Shown here one piece after another: positions 6,442-13,521 of a DNA stretch of 36,464 nt. The stretch is from contig NZ_ANFZ01000022.1 in NCBI RefSeq assembly GCF_000331245.1, positions 1-36,464 on the forward strand, in the 5' to 3' direction. The DNA is from Blastomonas sp. AAP53 (GTDB taxonomy: Bacteria; Pseudomonadota; Alphaproteobacteria; Sphingomonadales; Sphingomonadaceae). The translations under genes were made by a program, and so were the position numbers. Position 1 is the stretch's first letter. Each line of letters starts with the position of its first letter. The notes beneath the pieces are model-generated. The model worked only from the letters and a program-made list of their open reading frames with translations. It ran no database searches and was not told where the DNA came from.

Positions 6442-7145
6442 ACCGGATGCACCTGCTGGTGCGTGGGACGACCGTCATCCGGTGATCGCTGCTGGGTAGC
6501 AGCAGCGGCGGCGACATCTGCAAATTCGCGGCGCCCGATGTCGAACAGTCGGCGGGCGGCATCTTCTTCCCAGCCGATCTGTTCGCCTGCGATGCGCGCG
6601 AGGCGCTGTGCGATCGGACCGGCGATCAGGTTGGCAAGCACCAGCCCATATAAGGTGGTAAGCAGTGCAACAGCCATCGCCCGACCGATCGAGGCGGCGT
6701 CGCTGACGTTGCCGAACAGCAGGATCAGGCCGATCACGGTGCCGAGCATCCCCATGGCGGGCGCGCAATCGGCGACATTTTCCCAGAAACGCACCATCGC
6801 CGTCAGCCGCGCGCGGCGGTGTCCGGCCAGGCGGGCCATCGCCGCCTGAAAGCCATCCAGCGAACGCTGGTTGGCCATCGCATCTGCAGCGGCGGCAACG
6901 AACGGCCCCCCGGTCTTGACCCGGTCGGCGCAGCTCAGGCCCCGGCTTTCAACGACATGTTCGATCCGCAGCACCGCGCGATGCGCCTCGTCTGCCTGGT
7001 CCTGCACCTTGAACCACAGTTCGCGCCGCAGCGCGGCCAGTCCGCCCAGCGCTGCCGTCGTGCCATTCTGAACCCAGGCCACCGCGAAGCTGCTGCCGAC
7101 AACAAAGGCCAGCGGCAGCGGATCGATGAAAGCGGCAATCGTCAT
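6438..7145 (-). CDS. MotA-like stator protein lacking the first membrane helix
   Basis: This is a MotA/PomA-family membrane protein. The family signature is clear: CAPAMGMLGTVIGLILLFG (membrane helix 3, residues ~125-145), then GRAMAVALLTTLYGLVLANL with IAGPIAQRL (helix 4). The N-terminus (IAAFIDPLPLAFVVGSSFAV) aligns by eye with the second helix of PomA (FVDVTSILIVVGGS), so helix 1 is missing. The start is firm: AGGGA lies 7 bp upstream and an in-frame TGA lies five codons before the ATG. The 235 residues compare with about 250-290 in the family. It heads a tight series with the MotB-like gene and flgA. The cluster also has a standard motAB, so this pair is a second, divergent stator or a repurposed one. 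Confidence 0.82.
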   Translation of the reverse strand: MTIAAFIDPLPLAFVVGSSFAVAWVQNGTTAALGGLAALRRELWFKVQDQADEAHRAVLRIEHVVESRGLSCADRVKTGGPFVAAAADAMANQRSLDGFQAAMARLAGHRRARLTAMVRFWENVADCAPAMGMLGTVIGLILLFGNVSDAASIGRAMAVALLTTLYGLVLANLIAGPIAQRLARIAGEQIGWEEDAARRLFDIGRREFADVAAAAATQQRSPDDGRPTHQQVHPV

Positions 7146-7170
7146 TGCGTATCCCTGTCAAACCATCGAT

Positions 7171-7227
7171 TTGCCGCCGTGCACAGGCGGCAAATCCTTG
7201 CCGCCCCGCCGGCAGAAAATTGCCGCC
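7171..7227. promoter_or_regulatory. Cluster of TTGCCGCC/GGCGGCAA palindromes, likely sigma-54 activator enhancer
   Basis: Four copies of one 8-mer occur in 57 bp: TTGCCGCC at 7171-7178, GGCGGCAA at 7186-7193, TTGCCGCC at 7198-7205 and TTGCCGCC at 7220-7227. The second and third form a perfect palindrome with a 4-base spacer, and the first and second another with a 7-base spacer. The cluster ends about 75 bp upstream of the flgB sigma-54 promoter and lies just before the divergent MotA-like gene. Binding by a FlbD/FleQ-type activator is inferred. Confidence 0.68.
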
Positions 7228-7301
7228 CGCCTGCGAACACCGCAGCAGGAGACCTCTCTCATATCCGCAAGAACCCCCGGAAATCCTGGCGTTTTGCAAA
7301 A

Positions 7302-7317
7302 TGGCACAGCCTTTGCT
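7302..7317 (+). promoter_or_regulatory. Sigma-54 promoter of the flgBCDEFGHIJKL operon
   Basis: TGGCACAGCCTTTGCT matches TGGCAC-N5-TTGCW in full. Transcription should start near 7328, leaving a leader of about 63 bases before the flgB ATG, with GAGGAA as ribosome binding site. Confidence 0.9.
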
Positions 7318-7390
7318 TTCCATCTGGGCGACGCATTCTGTCCATCGCTTAAGACGGCAGATGCAGCCATAGTTTAAGAGGAATGGTCCC

Positions 7391-7741
7391 ATGGGGGCAG
7401 ACAGGCTTTTTGGAATGCACGGCACGGCACTGCAGCTGCGATCGCAGCGGCTGTCGATGCTGGCATCGAACATCGCCAATGCCGCGACGCCCGGCTACAA
7501 GGCGCGCGACCTGGATTTCGAAAAGGCCATGCAGCGCGTGCAGGGCGGCGACAGTCTGGAAGGCGCGCTGGGCGACAATGCGGGCTATCGCGTTCCGCTG
7601 CAGAATTCGATGGATGGCAACACGGTCGAGCTTTCGACCGAACAGACGCTGTTTGCCGAGAACGCCATTGGCTATTCGACCACGCTGTCATTCCTTGAGG
7701 GCCGCGTTGCGACGCTGACCCGCGCGATCAAGGGAGAATAA
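7391..7741 (+). CDS. flgB: Flagellar proximal rod protein FlgB
   Basis: FlgB is the innermost rod subunit in the basal body. The 116-residue protein has the conserved N-terminal rod/hook motif LASNIANAATPGYKARDLDF (residues ~26-45) and the C-terminal heptad helix typical of axial proteins. The middle is short, normal for FlgB. GAGGAA lies 7 bp before the ATG. It is the first gene after the sigma-54 promoter, and flgC follows after 3 bp. Confidence 0.94.
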   Translation: MGADRLFGMHGTALQLRSQRLSMLASNIANAATPGYKARDLDFEKAMQRVQGGDSLEGALGDNAGYRVPLQNSMDGNTVELSTEQTLFAENAIGYSTTLSFLEGRVATLTRAIKGE

Positions 7742-7744
7742 GCC

Positions 7745-8149
7745 GTGTCGGGCCCCATGAACATCTTCGACATTTCCGGTCGTGCGATGTCGGCGCAGCT
7801 ATCGCGGCTGAACACCACCGCATCGAACCTGGCCAACGCCCGCACGACCTATTCGAGCGAGGCCGAGGCCTATCGCGCGATCAAGCCGGTGTTCAAGACC
7901 ATCCAGGAAAGCCCCGGCGTTGCCACCGTGCAGGTCGACAAGGTGATCCAGTCCGACATCAAGCCGACCAAGCGGCACGACCCCACCAACCCGCTGGCTG
8001 ATGCCGACGGCAATGTCTGGGATGCTGGCGTCGATGAAACCGCAGAGCTGATCGATATGCTGGAGACGGCCCGGCAGTACCAGAACAACGTGCAGGTGAT
8101 GCAGACCGCCAAGTCGCTGATCCTCGATACCGTGAGGATGGGCAAATGA
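7745..8149 (+). CDS. flgC: Flagellar proximal rod protein FlgC, GTG start
   Basis: FlgC is a proximal rod subunit. The 134 residues include the N-terminal motif RLNTTASNLANARTTYSSEA and the C-terminal axial helix EMLETARQYQNNVQVMQTAK (here DMLETARQYQNN). I keep the GTG at 7745 because AGGGAGA is spaced 7 bp from it, while the next in-frame ATG (7757, MNIFDISG) would be 19 bp away. The stop overlaps the flgD ATG by 4 bp. Confidence 0.94.
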   Translation: MSGPMNIFDISGRAMSAQLSRLNTTASNLANARTTYSSEAEAYRAIKPVFKTIQESPGVATVQVDKVIQSDIKPTKRHDPTNPLADADGNVWDAGVDETAELIDMLETARQYQNNVQVMQTAKSLILDTVRMGK

Positions 8150-8799
8150 CGACAATCACCAATGACTTTGTTTCGAGCCTGCAAAAGAAGGAAACCGTTG
8201 CAAGCAAGAACACCCAGGAATCGCTCGGCCAGGCATCGTTCCTGAAACTGATGACCGCGCAGCTTAAGTTCCAGGACCCGTTCGACCCGGTCGACAACCA
8301 GGCGATGGTCGGACAGATGGCGCAATTCAGCCAGGTCGCCGGGATTTCCGAGATGAACGCCTCGCTGAAGGCGATCGCGGGAGGCTTTGGCACGTCGCGT
8401 CTGTCGGAAGCCGCCAGCTTCATCGGCCGCTCGGTCCTGCAGGATGGCGATACCGCCTATTCTGACGCGAACGGCCGTTATGGCGGCGAATTCACGCTGA
8501 ACGCGCCAGCCAACAATGTGTCGCTCGAATGGCTCGATACCGCAGGCAACGTCGTCCACACCCAGGCGATGGGGCAGGTTCCGGCGGGCAAGATTCCGTT
8601 CGAACTGCTCAGCGAGGATGAAGCAGGCAACCCGGTCAATATCGGTCCACTCAAGGTCCGCGTGACCGGGGCGGCCGCCAGCACCATGTCCACCTGGCTG
8701 CCGGTCACGGCGGTCGAGTCCAGCAGCAACGGCGCCGAGGCCCTTCTGGTCACCCCCGCCGGTTCGATTTCCACGAGCAGCGCCAAGCGCATCGCCTGA
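8146..8799 (+). CDS. flgD: Flagellar hook assembly scaffold FlgD
   Basis: FlgD is the hook cap on which FlgE polymerises; it is lost once the hook is complete. The 217-residue protein carries the conserved N-terminal region SFLKLMTAQLKFQDPFDPVDNQAMVGQMAQFS (residues ~30-60), by which the family is recognised. The C-terminal part has the FlgD Ig/Tudor-like region (GGEFTLNAPANNVSLEWLDTAGN). Its ATG overlaps the flgC stop (ATGA). The gene is followed by flgE after 52 bp with a good ribosome binding site (GAGGAG). Confidence 0.94.
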   Translation: MTTITNDFVSSLQKKETVASKNTQESLGQASFLKLMTAQLKFQDPFDPVDNQAMVGQMAQFSQVAGISEMNASLKAIAGGFGTSRLSEAASFIGRSVLQDGDTAYSDANGRYGGEFTLNAPANNVSLEWLDTAGNVVHTQAMGQVPAGKIPFELLSEDEAGNPVNIGPLKVRVTGAAASTMSTWLPVTAVESSSNGAEALLVTPAGSISTSSAKRIA

Positions 8800-8851
8800 T
8801 CTGCCCGCCTTCAAAACCCCAACGATCAAGTTTCACTGAGGAGTAGCCCAC

Positions 8852-9682
8852 ATGTCCTTCATCACCTCGCTCAGCGGCCTCAAGGCGGCACAGACCGACC
8901 TGGCAACCGTTTCGAACAACATCGCCAACTCCAGCTCGACCGGCTTCAAAAAGAGCAAGGCGACCTTTGGTGACCTGTTCGCGTCCGCGCCGACGCAGAG
9001 CACCAAGTCGGTTGCAGGCCAGGGCGTGCGCCTGACCGGCATCGTCCAGCAGTTCACGCAGGGCTCCTTGAACTCGACCGACCGCACGCTCGACCTTGCC
9101 ATCGCCGGTGACGGCTTCTTCGTGGTGTCGGGCACCTCGCCGCGTCAGGCACAAAGCTTCACGCGCAACGGCAACTTCTTCGTGAATGTCGATCGCGAGG
9201 TTACCGACAACATCGGGAGCAAGGTGCAGATGCTGCCCGTCGATGCGACTGGCCGGGTGACCTCCACCAATGCTGCCGACATGTTCGACTTCGTGCTGCC
9301 AGAGTCCGACCCGGCCGATCCGTCCGCCGTGCTGTCCAACATCACGATCAGCGACGAGGGCGTCGTGACCGCGACCTTCACCAACGGCAGCCAGGCACGC
9401 CTGGGCGCGGTGGCAATGGCCAGCTTCCCGGCGGCAGAAGGGCTTCGCCCGATCGGTGATGCGCACTGGCAGGCGACGGGTGTCTCGGGCACGCCGCTGA
9501 TCAACCAGGCAGGCAACGGCCCGCTCGGCACGGTGCGCTCCGGCACGCTGGAAGCGGCGAACATCGACCTGACCGAAGAGCTGGTGTCGCTGATCGCAGC
9601 ACAGCGCAATTTCCAGGCGAACGCGCAGGCGCTCGAAACCGCCAACACCCTGACCCAGACGATCGTCAACCTGCAGACCTGA
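8852..9682 (+). CDS. flgE: Flagellar hook protein FlgE (unusually short)
   Basis: FlgE forms the hook that joins rod and filament. The N-terminal axial motif is present (VSNNIANSSSTGFKKSKATF, residues ~22-41). The segment LDLAIAGDGFFVVSG and the C-terminal helix EELVSLIAAQRNFQANAQAL are also typical of hook/rod proteins. Only 276 residues are encoded, whereas FlgE is commonly 400 or more, so most of the outer D2-type insertion seems to be missing. Identity as FlgE rather than a further FlgF/FlgG paralogue rests on its position between flgD and flgF and on the MSFITSLSGLKAAQ start. The ribosome binding site is GAGGAG. Confidence 0.9.
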   Translation: MSFITSLSGLKAAQTDLATVSNNIANSSSTGFKKSKATFGDLFASAPTQSTKSVAGQGVRLTGIVQQFTQGSLNSTDRTLDLAIAGDGFFVVSGTSPRQAQSFTRNGNFFVNVDREVTDNIGSKVQMLPVDATGRVTSTNAADMFDFVLPESDPADPSAVLSNITISDEGVVTATFTNGSQARLGAVAMASFPAAEGLRPIGDAHWQATGVSGTPLINQAGNGPLGTVRSGTLEAANIDLTEELVSLIAAQRNFQANAQALETANTLTQTIVNLQT

Positions 9683-9730
9683 TGACGGCTGATAACCCGA
9701 TTGTAGCGTAAAGGAACAAGGTGCCCTGAC

Positions 9731-10471
9731 ATGGACAAGATGATCCACATCAACCTGAAGGCCATGCAGGGCATCATGAACCGGCAGACGGCCATCGCCA
9801 ACAACATGGCGAATGCCGACACAACCGGCTTCCGCGCTGAAATCGTCAATGCCCGCGCGCTGTATGTGCACGGTGGCGGGCTGGATAGCCGGGTATCGAC
9901 CAGCGAGGCCGTGGTTGGCGCGGACATGAAGGGCGGCACGGTGGAAACCACCGGCGGCGCGCTCGACATCGCGCTCAACGGCGATGCTCTGCTGGCGGTC
10001 CAGGCCGCCGACGGCGCCGAAGCCTATACGCGGCGCGGCGACCTGATGGTCACCGACAGCGGGCTGCTCACCACCGGCGATGGACATCCCGTGCTGGGCC
10101 AGGGCGGCCCGATCACGCTGCCCGCCGCCGACAAGATCATGGTCGCTGCCAATGGCGCGATCTCGATCATACCGCAGGGCGGCGACCCGGCGCAGCCGGT
10201 CGAGGTCGGTCTGCTGAAGCTGGTCAGCCCCCAGGGCAGCGAGATCAAGAAGGGCCGCGACAACCTGTTTCGCGTGCCCGGCGATGGTGCCCTGCCCGAA
10301 GACCCCGACGCCACGGTCACCCCCGGCGCGCTCGAAGGATCGAACGTCAACATGACCGAGGCGCTGGTCGACATGATCGAAGCCAGCCGGGCTTGGGAAA
10401 CGCAGGTCAAGATGCTGACCTCGGCACAGGAAATGGACGACAGCGGCGCCAGCATCATGCGGATGCCCTGA
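9731..10471 (+). CDS. flgF: Flagellar proximal rod protein FlgF
   Basis: FlgF is a rod subunit. The 246-residue protein shows IANNMANADTTGFRAEIVNA near the N-terminus, GALDIALNGDALLAVQAADG in the core, and the C-terminal axial helix GSNVNMTEALVDMIEASRAWETQVKML. Its length is normal. AAGGTG precedes the ATG by 7 bp. It has the usual place between flgE and flgG. Confidence 0.94.
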   Translation: MDKMIHINLKAMQGIMNRQTAIANNMANADTTGFRAEIVNARALYVHGGGLDSRVSTSEAVVGADMKGGTVETTGGALDIALNGDALLAVQAADGAEAYTRRGDLMVTDSGLLTTGDGHPVLGQGGPITLPAADKIMVAANGAISIIPQGGDPAQPVEVGLLKLVSPQGSEIKKGRDNLFRVPGDGALPEDPDATVTPGALEGSNVNMTEALVDMIEASRAWETQVKMLTSAQEMDDSGASIMRMP

Positions 10472-10495
10472 TGAACCGGAACGGAGTAGAATAAG

Positions 10496-11287
10496 ATGAG
10501 CAACGGAGCCCTTCAGGTCGCCCGTACCGGGCTGGACGCGCAGAACACCAAGATGCGCGTGATCGCCAACAACCTGGCGAACGTCAACACCACCGGTTTC
10601 AAGCGCGACCGCGCCAATTTCGAGACGCTCGCCTATCAGCAGCAGATCGCTGCGGGCGCGCGCGCCGATGCGCAGAACCAGTTCGCCACCGGCCTTTCGG
10701 TCGGCACCGGCGTCAAGATCGGCAGCACCAGCCGCATCGATACGCAGGGCGTGGCGCAGATGACCGAAAATGCGCTCGACATGATGATCGAAGGCAAGGG
10801 CTATTTTCAGGTCTCGCTGCCCGACGGCACCAATGCCTATACCCGTGCGGGCAATTTCAACCTGACCGCCGAAGGCCAGATCGTCACGCCCGAAGGCTTG
10901 CCGCTGGTCCCCAACATCCAGGTGCCCGAAGGCGTCACCGGCATCACCATCGGCGCCGACGGCACGGTATCGGCGACGCTGGCCGGACAGGCCGAGGCGA
11001 GCGAGCTGGGCCAGATCGAGATCGCCAGCTTCGTCAATCCTGCCGGGCTCAAGTCCCTGGGCAACAACCTGCTGGCCGAAACCGCTGCCAGCGGTGCCCC
11101 GGTGATCGGCGCGGCAGGCCTCGAAGGCCGCGGCGTGCTGCGCCAGGGCGCGCTCGAAGGATCGAACGTCAACATCGTGGAAGAGCTGGTCGACATGATC
11201 GAAACCCAGCGCGCCTATGAGGTGAACTCCAAGATGATCCAGTCGACCGACGAGATGCTCCAGTTCGCCAACCAGCAGATCGGCTAA
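10496..11287 (+). CDS. flgG: Flagellar distal rod protein FlgG
   Basis: FlgG forms the long distal rod that crosses the periplasm and is encircled by the P and L rings. The protein has 263 residues, close to the highly conserved family length. The motif VIANNLANVNTTGFKRDRAN and the C-terminal helix GSNVNIVEELVDMIETQRAYEVNSKM are near-textbook. GGAGTAG precedes the ATG. The gene is followed after 6 bp by flgH. Confidence 0.96.
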   Translation: MSNGALQVARTGLDAQNTKMRVIANNLANVNTTGFKRDRANFETLAYQQQIAAGARADAQNQFATGLSVGTGVKIGSTSRIDTQGVAQMTENALDMMIEGKGYFQVSLPDGTNAYTRAGNFNLTAEGQIVTPEGLPLVPNIQVPEGVTGITIGADGTVSATLAGQAEASELGQIEIASFVNPAGLKSLGNNLLAETAASGAPVIGAAGLEGRGVLRQGALEGSNVNIVEELVDMIETQRAYEVNSKMIQSTDEMLQFANQQIG

Positions 11288-11293
11288 ACCCAG

Positions 11294-12019
11294 ATGACCC
11301 GTATTCCCGTCACGACCAGCGCTTCGCGGTTCCCCTCCCCGGTTCGGGGAGGATTGGTCGCGGCGCTCGTCATCGCCCTGTGCGCCGCCACTCCGGCCTA
11401 TGCGAAGAAGAAGAAGCCGCCGATCCAGCCCGACCCGGATTATGCGCCGACCTTGTCGCTGCCGATGGCAGGTCCGGCCGTGCCCAACGGATCGATCTTT
11501 CAGGCCAGCAATGGCTATTCGGCACTGACCAACGGTGCGCGCGCCGGGATGGTGGGCGATATCCTGACCATATCGCTGGTCGAACGGACCCAGGCGGTGA
11601 AATCGAACGGTGCGAACACCGATCGCAATGGCTCGATCGGCCTCACCCCGCCGACCACCGGCCCGCTCAGCCTGTTCAACCCCAGCGACATCGGCATGGG
11701 TGGCAACACCAGTTTCCAGGGTATCGGCACGGCCCAGCAGTCCAATTCGCTGCAGGGCCAGGTCACCGTCACCATCGCCCAGGTCTATCCCAACGGGACG
11801 ATGCTGGTGCGCGGCGAAAAGCTGATCAGCCTCAACCGGGGCGCAGAGCACATCCGCTTCAGCGGCATCGTGCGCGCGGTCGATATCGGCCCGGACAACA
11901 TCGTTCCCTCCTCGCGGGTCGCCAATGCGCAGATCATCTATGGCGGCACCGGCGAGATTGCGCGCGCAAGCCAGAAGGGCTGGCTGCAGCGCTTCTTTGA
12001 AACCATCAGTCCGTTTTAA
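11294..12019 (+). CDS. flgH: Flagellar L-ring protein FlgH
   Basis: FlgH makes the outer-membrane L-ring bushing. The 241-residue protein matches the family in its core: GSIFQASNGYSALTNGARAGMVGDILTISLVERTQA and VTIAQVYPNGTMLVRGEKLI...GAEHIRFSGIVR. It ends with AQIIYGGTGEIARASQKGWLQRFF. FlgH is normally a lipoprotein, but the signal peptide here (GLVAALVIALCAATPAYA followed by KKKK) has Leu just before its only Cys. It therefore lacks a proper [A/G/S]-C lipobox and looks like a signal peptidase I substrate. The ribosome binding site is weak, and codons ~14-20 overlap a CCTCCCCG/CGGGGAGG hairpin. Confidence 0.93.
   Translation: MTRIPVTTSASRFPSPVRGGLVAALVIALCAATPAYAKKKKPPIQPDPDYAPTLSLPMAGPAVPNGSIFQASNGYSALTNGARAGMVGDILTISLVERTQAVKSNGANTDRNGSIGLTPPTTGPLSLFNPSDIGMGGNTSFQGIGTAQQSNSLQGQVTVTIAQVYPNGTMLVRGEKLISLNRGAEHIRFSGIVRAVDIGPDNIVPSSRVANAQIIYGGTGEIARASQKGWLQRFFETISPF
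11334..11352. repeat. Perfect 8-bp stem hairpin inside the flgH signal-peptide codons
   Basis: CCTCCCCG (11334-11341), loop GTT, CGGGGAGG (11345-11352). It resembles the pyrimidine/purine palindromes at 4521-4553 and 24388-24407, which are intergenic, but here it lies in coding sequence just downstream of the flgH start. Confidence 0.55.
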
Positions 12020-12028
12020 GGCCCCGAC

Positions 12029-13162
12029 ATGACCCACTCGCCCATGACCAAGCCGTTCCCTGCCCTGTTTCGCGCGGTCGCCGTGCTGGCGCTGGCGCTC
12101 ATGGCTGCCATGCAGCCGGCCGCTGCCGAACGGATCAAGGATCTGGGCGGCTTTCAGGGACTGCGTGCCAACCAGCTGACCGGCTATGGCATTGTCGTCG
12201 GCCTGGCCGGCACCGGCGATGACAGCCTGGAATACGCAACCGTCGGCATGCGCGGCGTGACCAACCGCTTTGGCCTGTCGCTGCCACCGGGGATCAACCC
12301 CGCCACCAAGAACGCCGCTGCCGTTCTGGTGACCGCAGAGCTGCCGGCGATGGCCAAGCCCGGCCAACGGCTCGACATCACCGTATCGGCGCTGGGCCGT
12401 GCCAAGTCGCTGCGCGGCGGCACGCTGATCATGATGCCGCTGCTGGGCGCAGACGGTCAGATCTACGCGATGGCGCAGGGCAACCTGGCGGTCGGCGGTC
12501 TGGGGGTCAGCGGTGCCGATGGATCGAGCACCGTCGTCAACATTCCCTCGGTCGGTCGCATCGCGGGCGGCGCGACGGTCGAGCGCGCGGTCGATACCGG
12601 CTTCGACCAGACGCCCTATCTGCTGTTCAACCTCGCTGATGCGGACCTGACCACCGCGATGCGGGTCGCCGATGCGATCAACAGCCAGTTCGGCTATGCG
12701 CTTGCGGTCGCCAATGATGCGGTCTCCGTCCGCATCGCTGCGCCCGTCACCGCGCAGGAACGGGTGCAGATGATGTCCCGAATCGAGAACATTCCGGTCA
12801 CCCCCGCCGAGGCCCCGGCTAAAGTAATTGTTAACGCGCGCACCGGTACTGTCGTTATCAACGGCGCAGTGCGGATCGGCCCGGCAGCAGTCAGCCACGG
12901 CAAGCTGACCGTGAAGGTCCAGGAAGCGCCCACCGTCGTACAGCCTGCGCCGTTCAGCCAGGGCCAGACCGCCGTGGAACAACGCAGCCAGGTCGCGATC
13001 GAGGAAGAAACCAACCCGGCGTTCGAAATCAAGCGAGGTGCCAACTTGTCCGAGATTGTAGAGACAGTGAACGCCATCGGCGCATCGCCGAGCGACCTTG
13101 CCGCGATCCTGGAAGCCCTGAAGCAGGCTGGCGCGCTGAAGGCGGAGCTGGTGATCCTGTGA
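12029..13162 (+). CDS. flgI: Flagellar P-ring protein FlgI
   Basis: FlgI forms the periplasmic P-ring around the distal rod; its assembly needs FlgA. The 377-residue precursor has a Sec signal (RAVAVLALALMAAMQPAAA, cleavage near residue 34). The mature protein begins ERIKDLGGFQGLRANQLTGYGIVVGLAGTGD, the family hallmark. The C-terminal segment TVVINGAVRIGPAAVSHGKLTV and the ending VNAIGASPSDLAAILEALKQAGALKAEL are also conserved. Length is normal. The stop overlaps the flgJ GTG start by 4 bp. Confidence 0.96.
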   Translation: MTHSPMTKPFPALFRAVAVLALALMAAMQPAAAERIKDLGGFQGLRANQLTGYGIVVGLAGTGDDSLEYATVGMRGVTNRFGLSLPPGINPATKNAAAVLVTAELPAMAKPGQRLDITVSALGRAKSLRGGTLIMMPLLGADGQIYAMAQGNLAVGGLGVSGADGSSTVVNIPSVGRIAGGATVERAVDTGFDQTPYLLFNLADADLTTAMRVADAINSQFGYALAVANDAVSVRIAAPVTAQERVQMMSRIENIPVTPAEAPAKVIVNARTGTVVINGAVRIGPAAVSHGKLTVKVQEAPTVVQPAPFSQGQTAVEQRSQVAIEEETNPAFEIKRGANLSEIVETVNAIGASPSDLAAILEALKQAGALKAELVIL

Positions 13163-13521
13163 CCATCATGTCCGCCTCTGCAGCTTTCCCGCTGGCGCGT
13201 GCCAGCGCTGCGCCGCCGCTGGACCTCAAGGCCCGGGCGACGGCGGCTGCCTTGCAAGCCAAGGACGCTGCCGGCGACAATGCCAGCGCGGACAAGAAGG
13301 CCGAGCTGACCAAGGCGGCGGAATCGTTCGAGGCGATCTTCCTGCGCCAGATGATTGGCGCGATGCGCAGCGCCACCGGCGGCGACACGCTGCTGGGATC
13401 GAGCGCATCCGACCAGTTCCGCGACATGATGGACGCGCGACTGGCCGATGACATGGCCGACAAGCAGAGCTTCGGCATTGCTGAAATGGTGCTCAAGCAG
13501 TTTGGAGTCGATAAGCCATGA
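13159..13521 (+). CDS. flgJ: Rod-binding protein FlgJ, N-terminal domain only
   Basis: FlgJ caps the growing rod. This 120-residue protein holds only the rod-binding domain (ELTKAAESFEAIFLRQMIGAMRSATGG, residues ~50-76, and QFRDMMDARLADDMADKQSFGIAEMVLKQF). The C-terminal muramidase of enterobacterial FlgJ is absent. The wall-cutting activity is probably supplied by the separate transglycosylase at 3665-4459. The GTG at 13159 overlaps the flgI stop; an ATG at 13168 is an alternative start. The stop overlaps the flgK ATG by 4 bp. Confidence 0.93.
   Translation: MTIMSASAAFPLARASAAPPLDLKARATAAALQAKDAAGDNASADKKAELTKAAESFEAIFLRQMIGAMRSATGGDTLLGSSASDQFRDMMDARLADDMADKQSFGIAEMVLKQFGVDKP

Noticed and set aside
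7186-7205. GGCGGCAAATCCTTGCCGCC considered as a sigma-54 promoter for the MotA-like gene
   Set aside because: Spacing between the GG and GC dinucleotides is one base short on the minus strand. The symmetry and repetition fit an activator site better.
8750-12982. Very long antisense open frame (1410 codons) opposite flgE-flgI
   Set aside because: It is a shadow of high-GC codon use on the plus strand. Its translation is rich in Arg/His/Gly/Ala with no domain, and the sense strand carries well-supported flagellar genes throughout.
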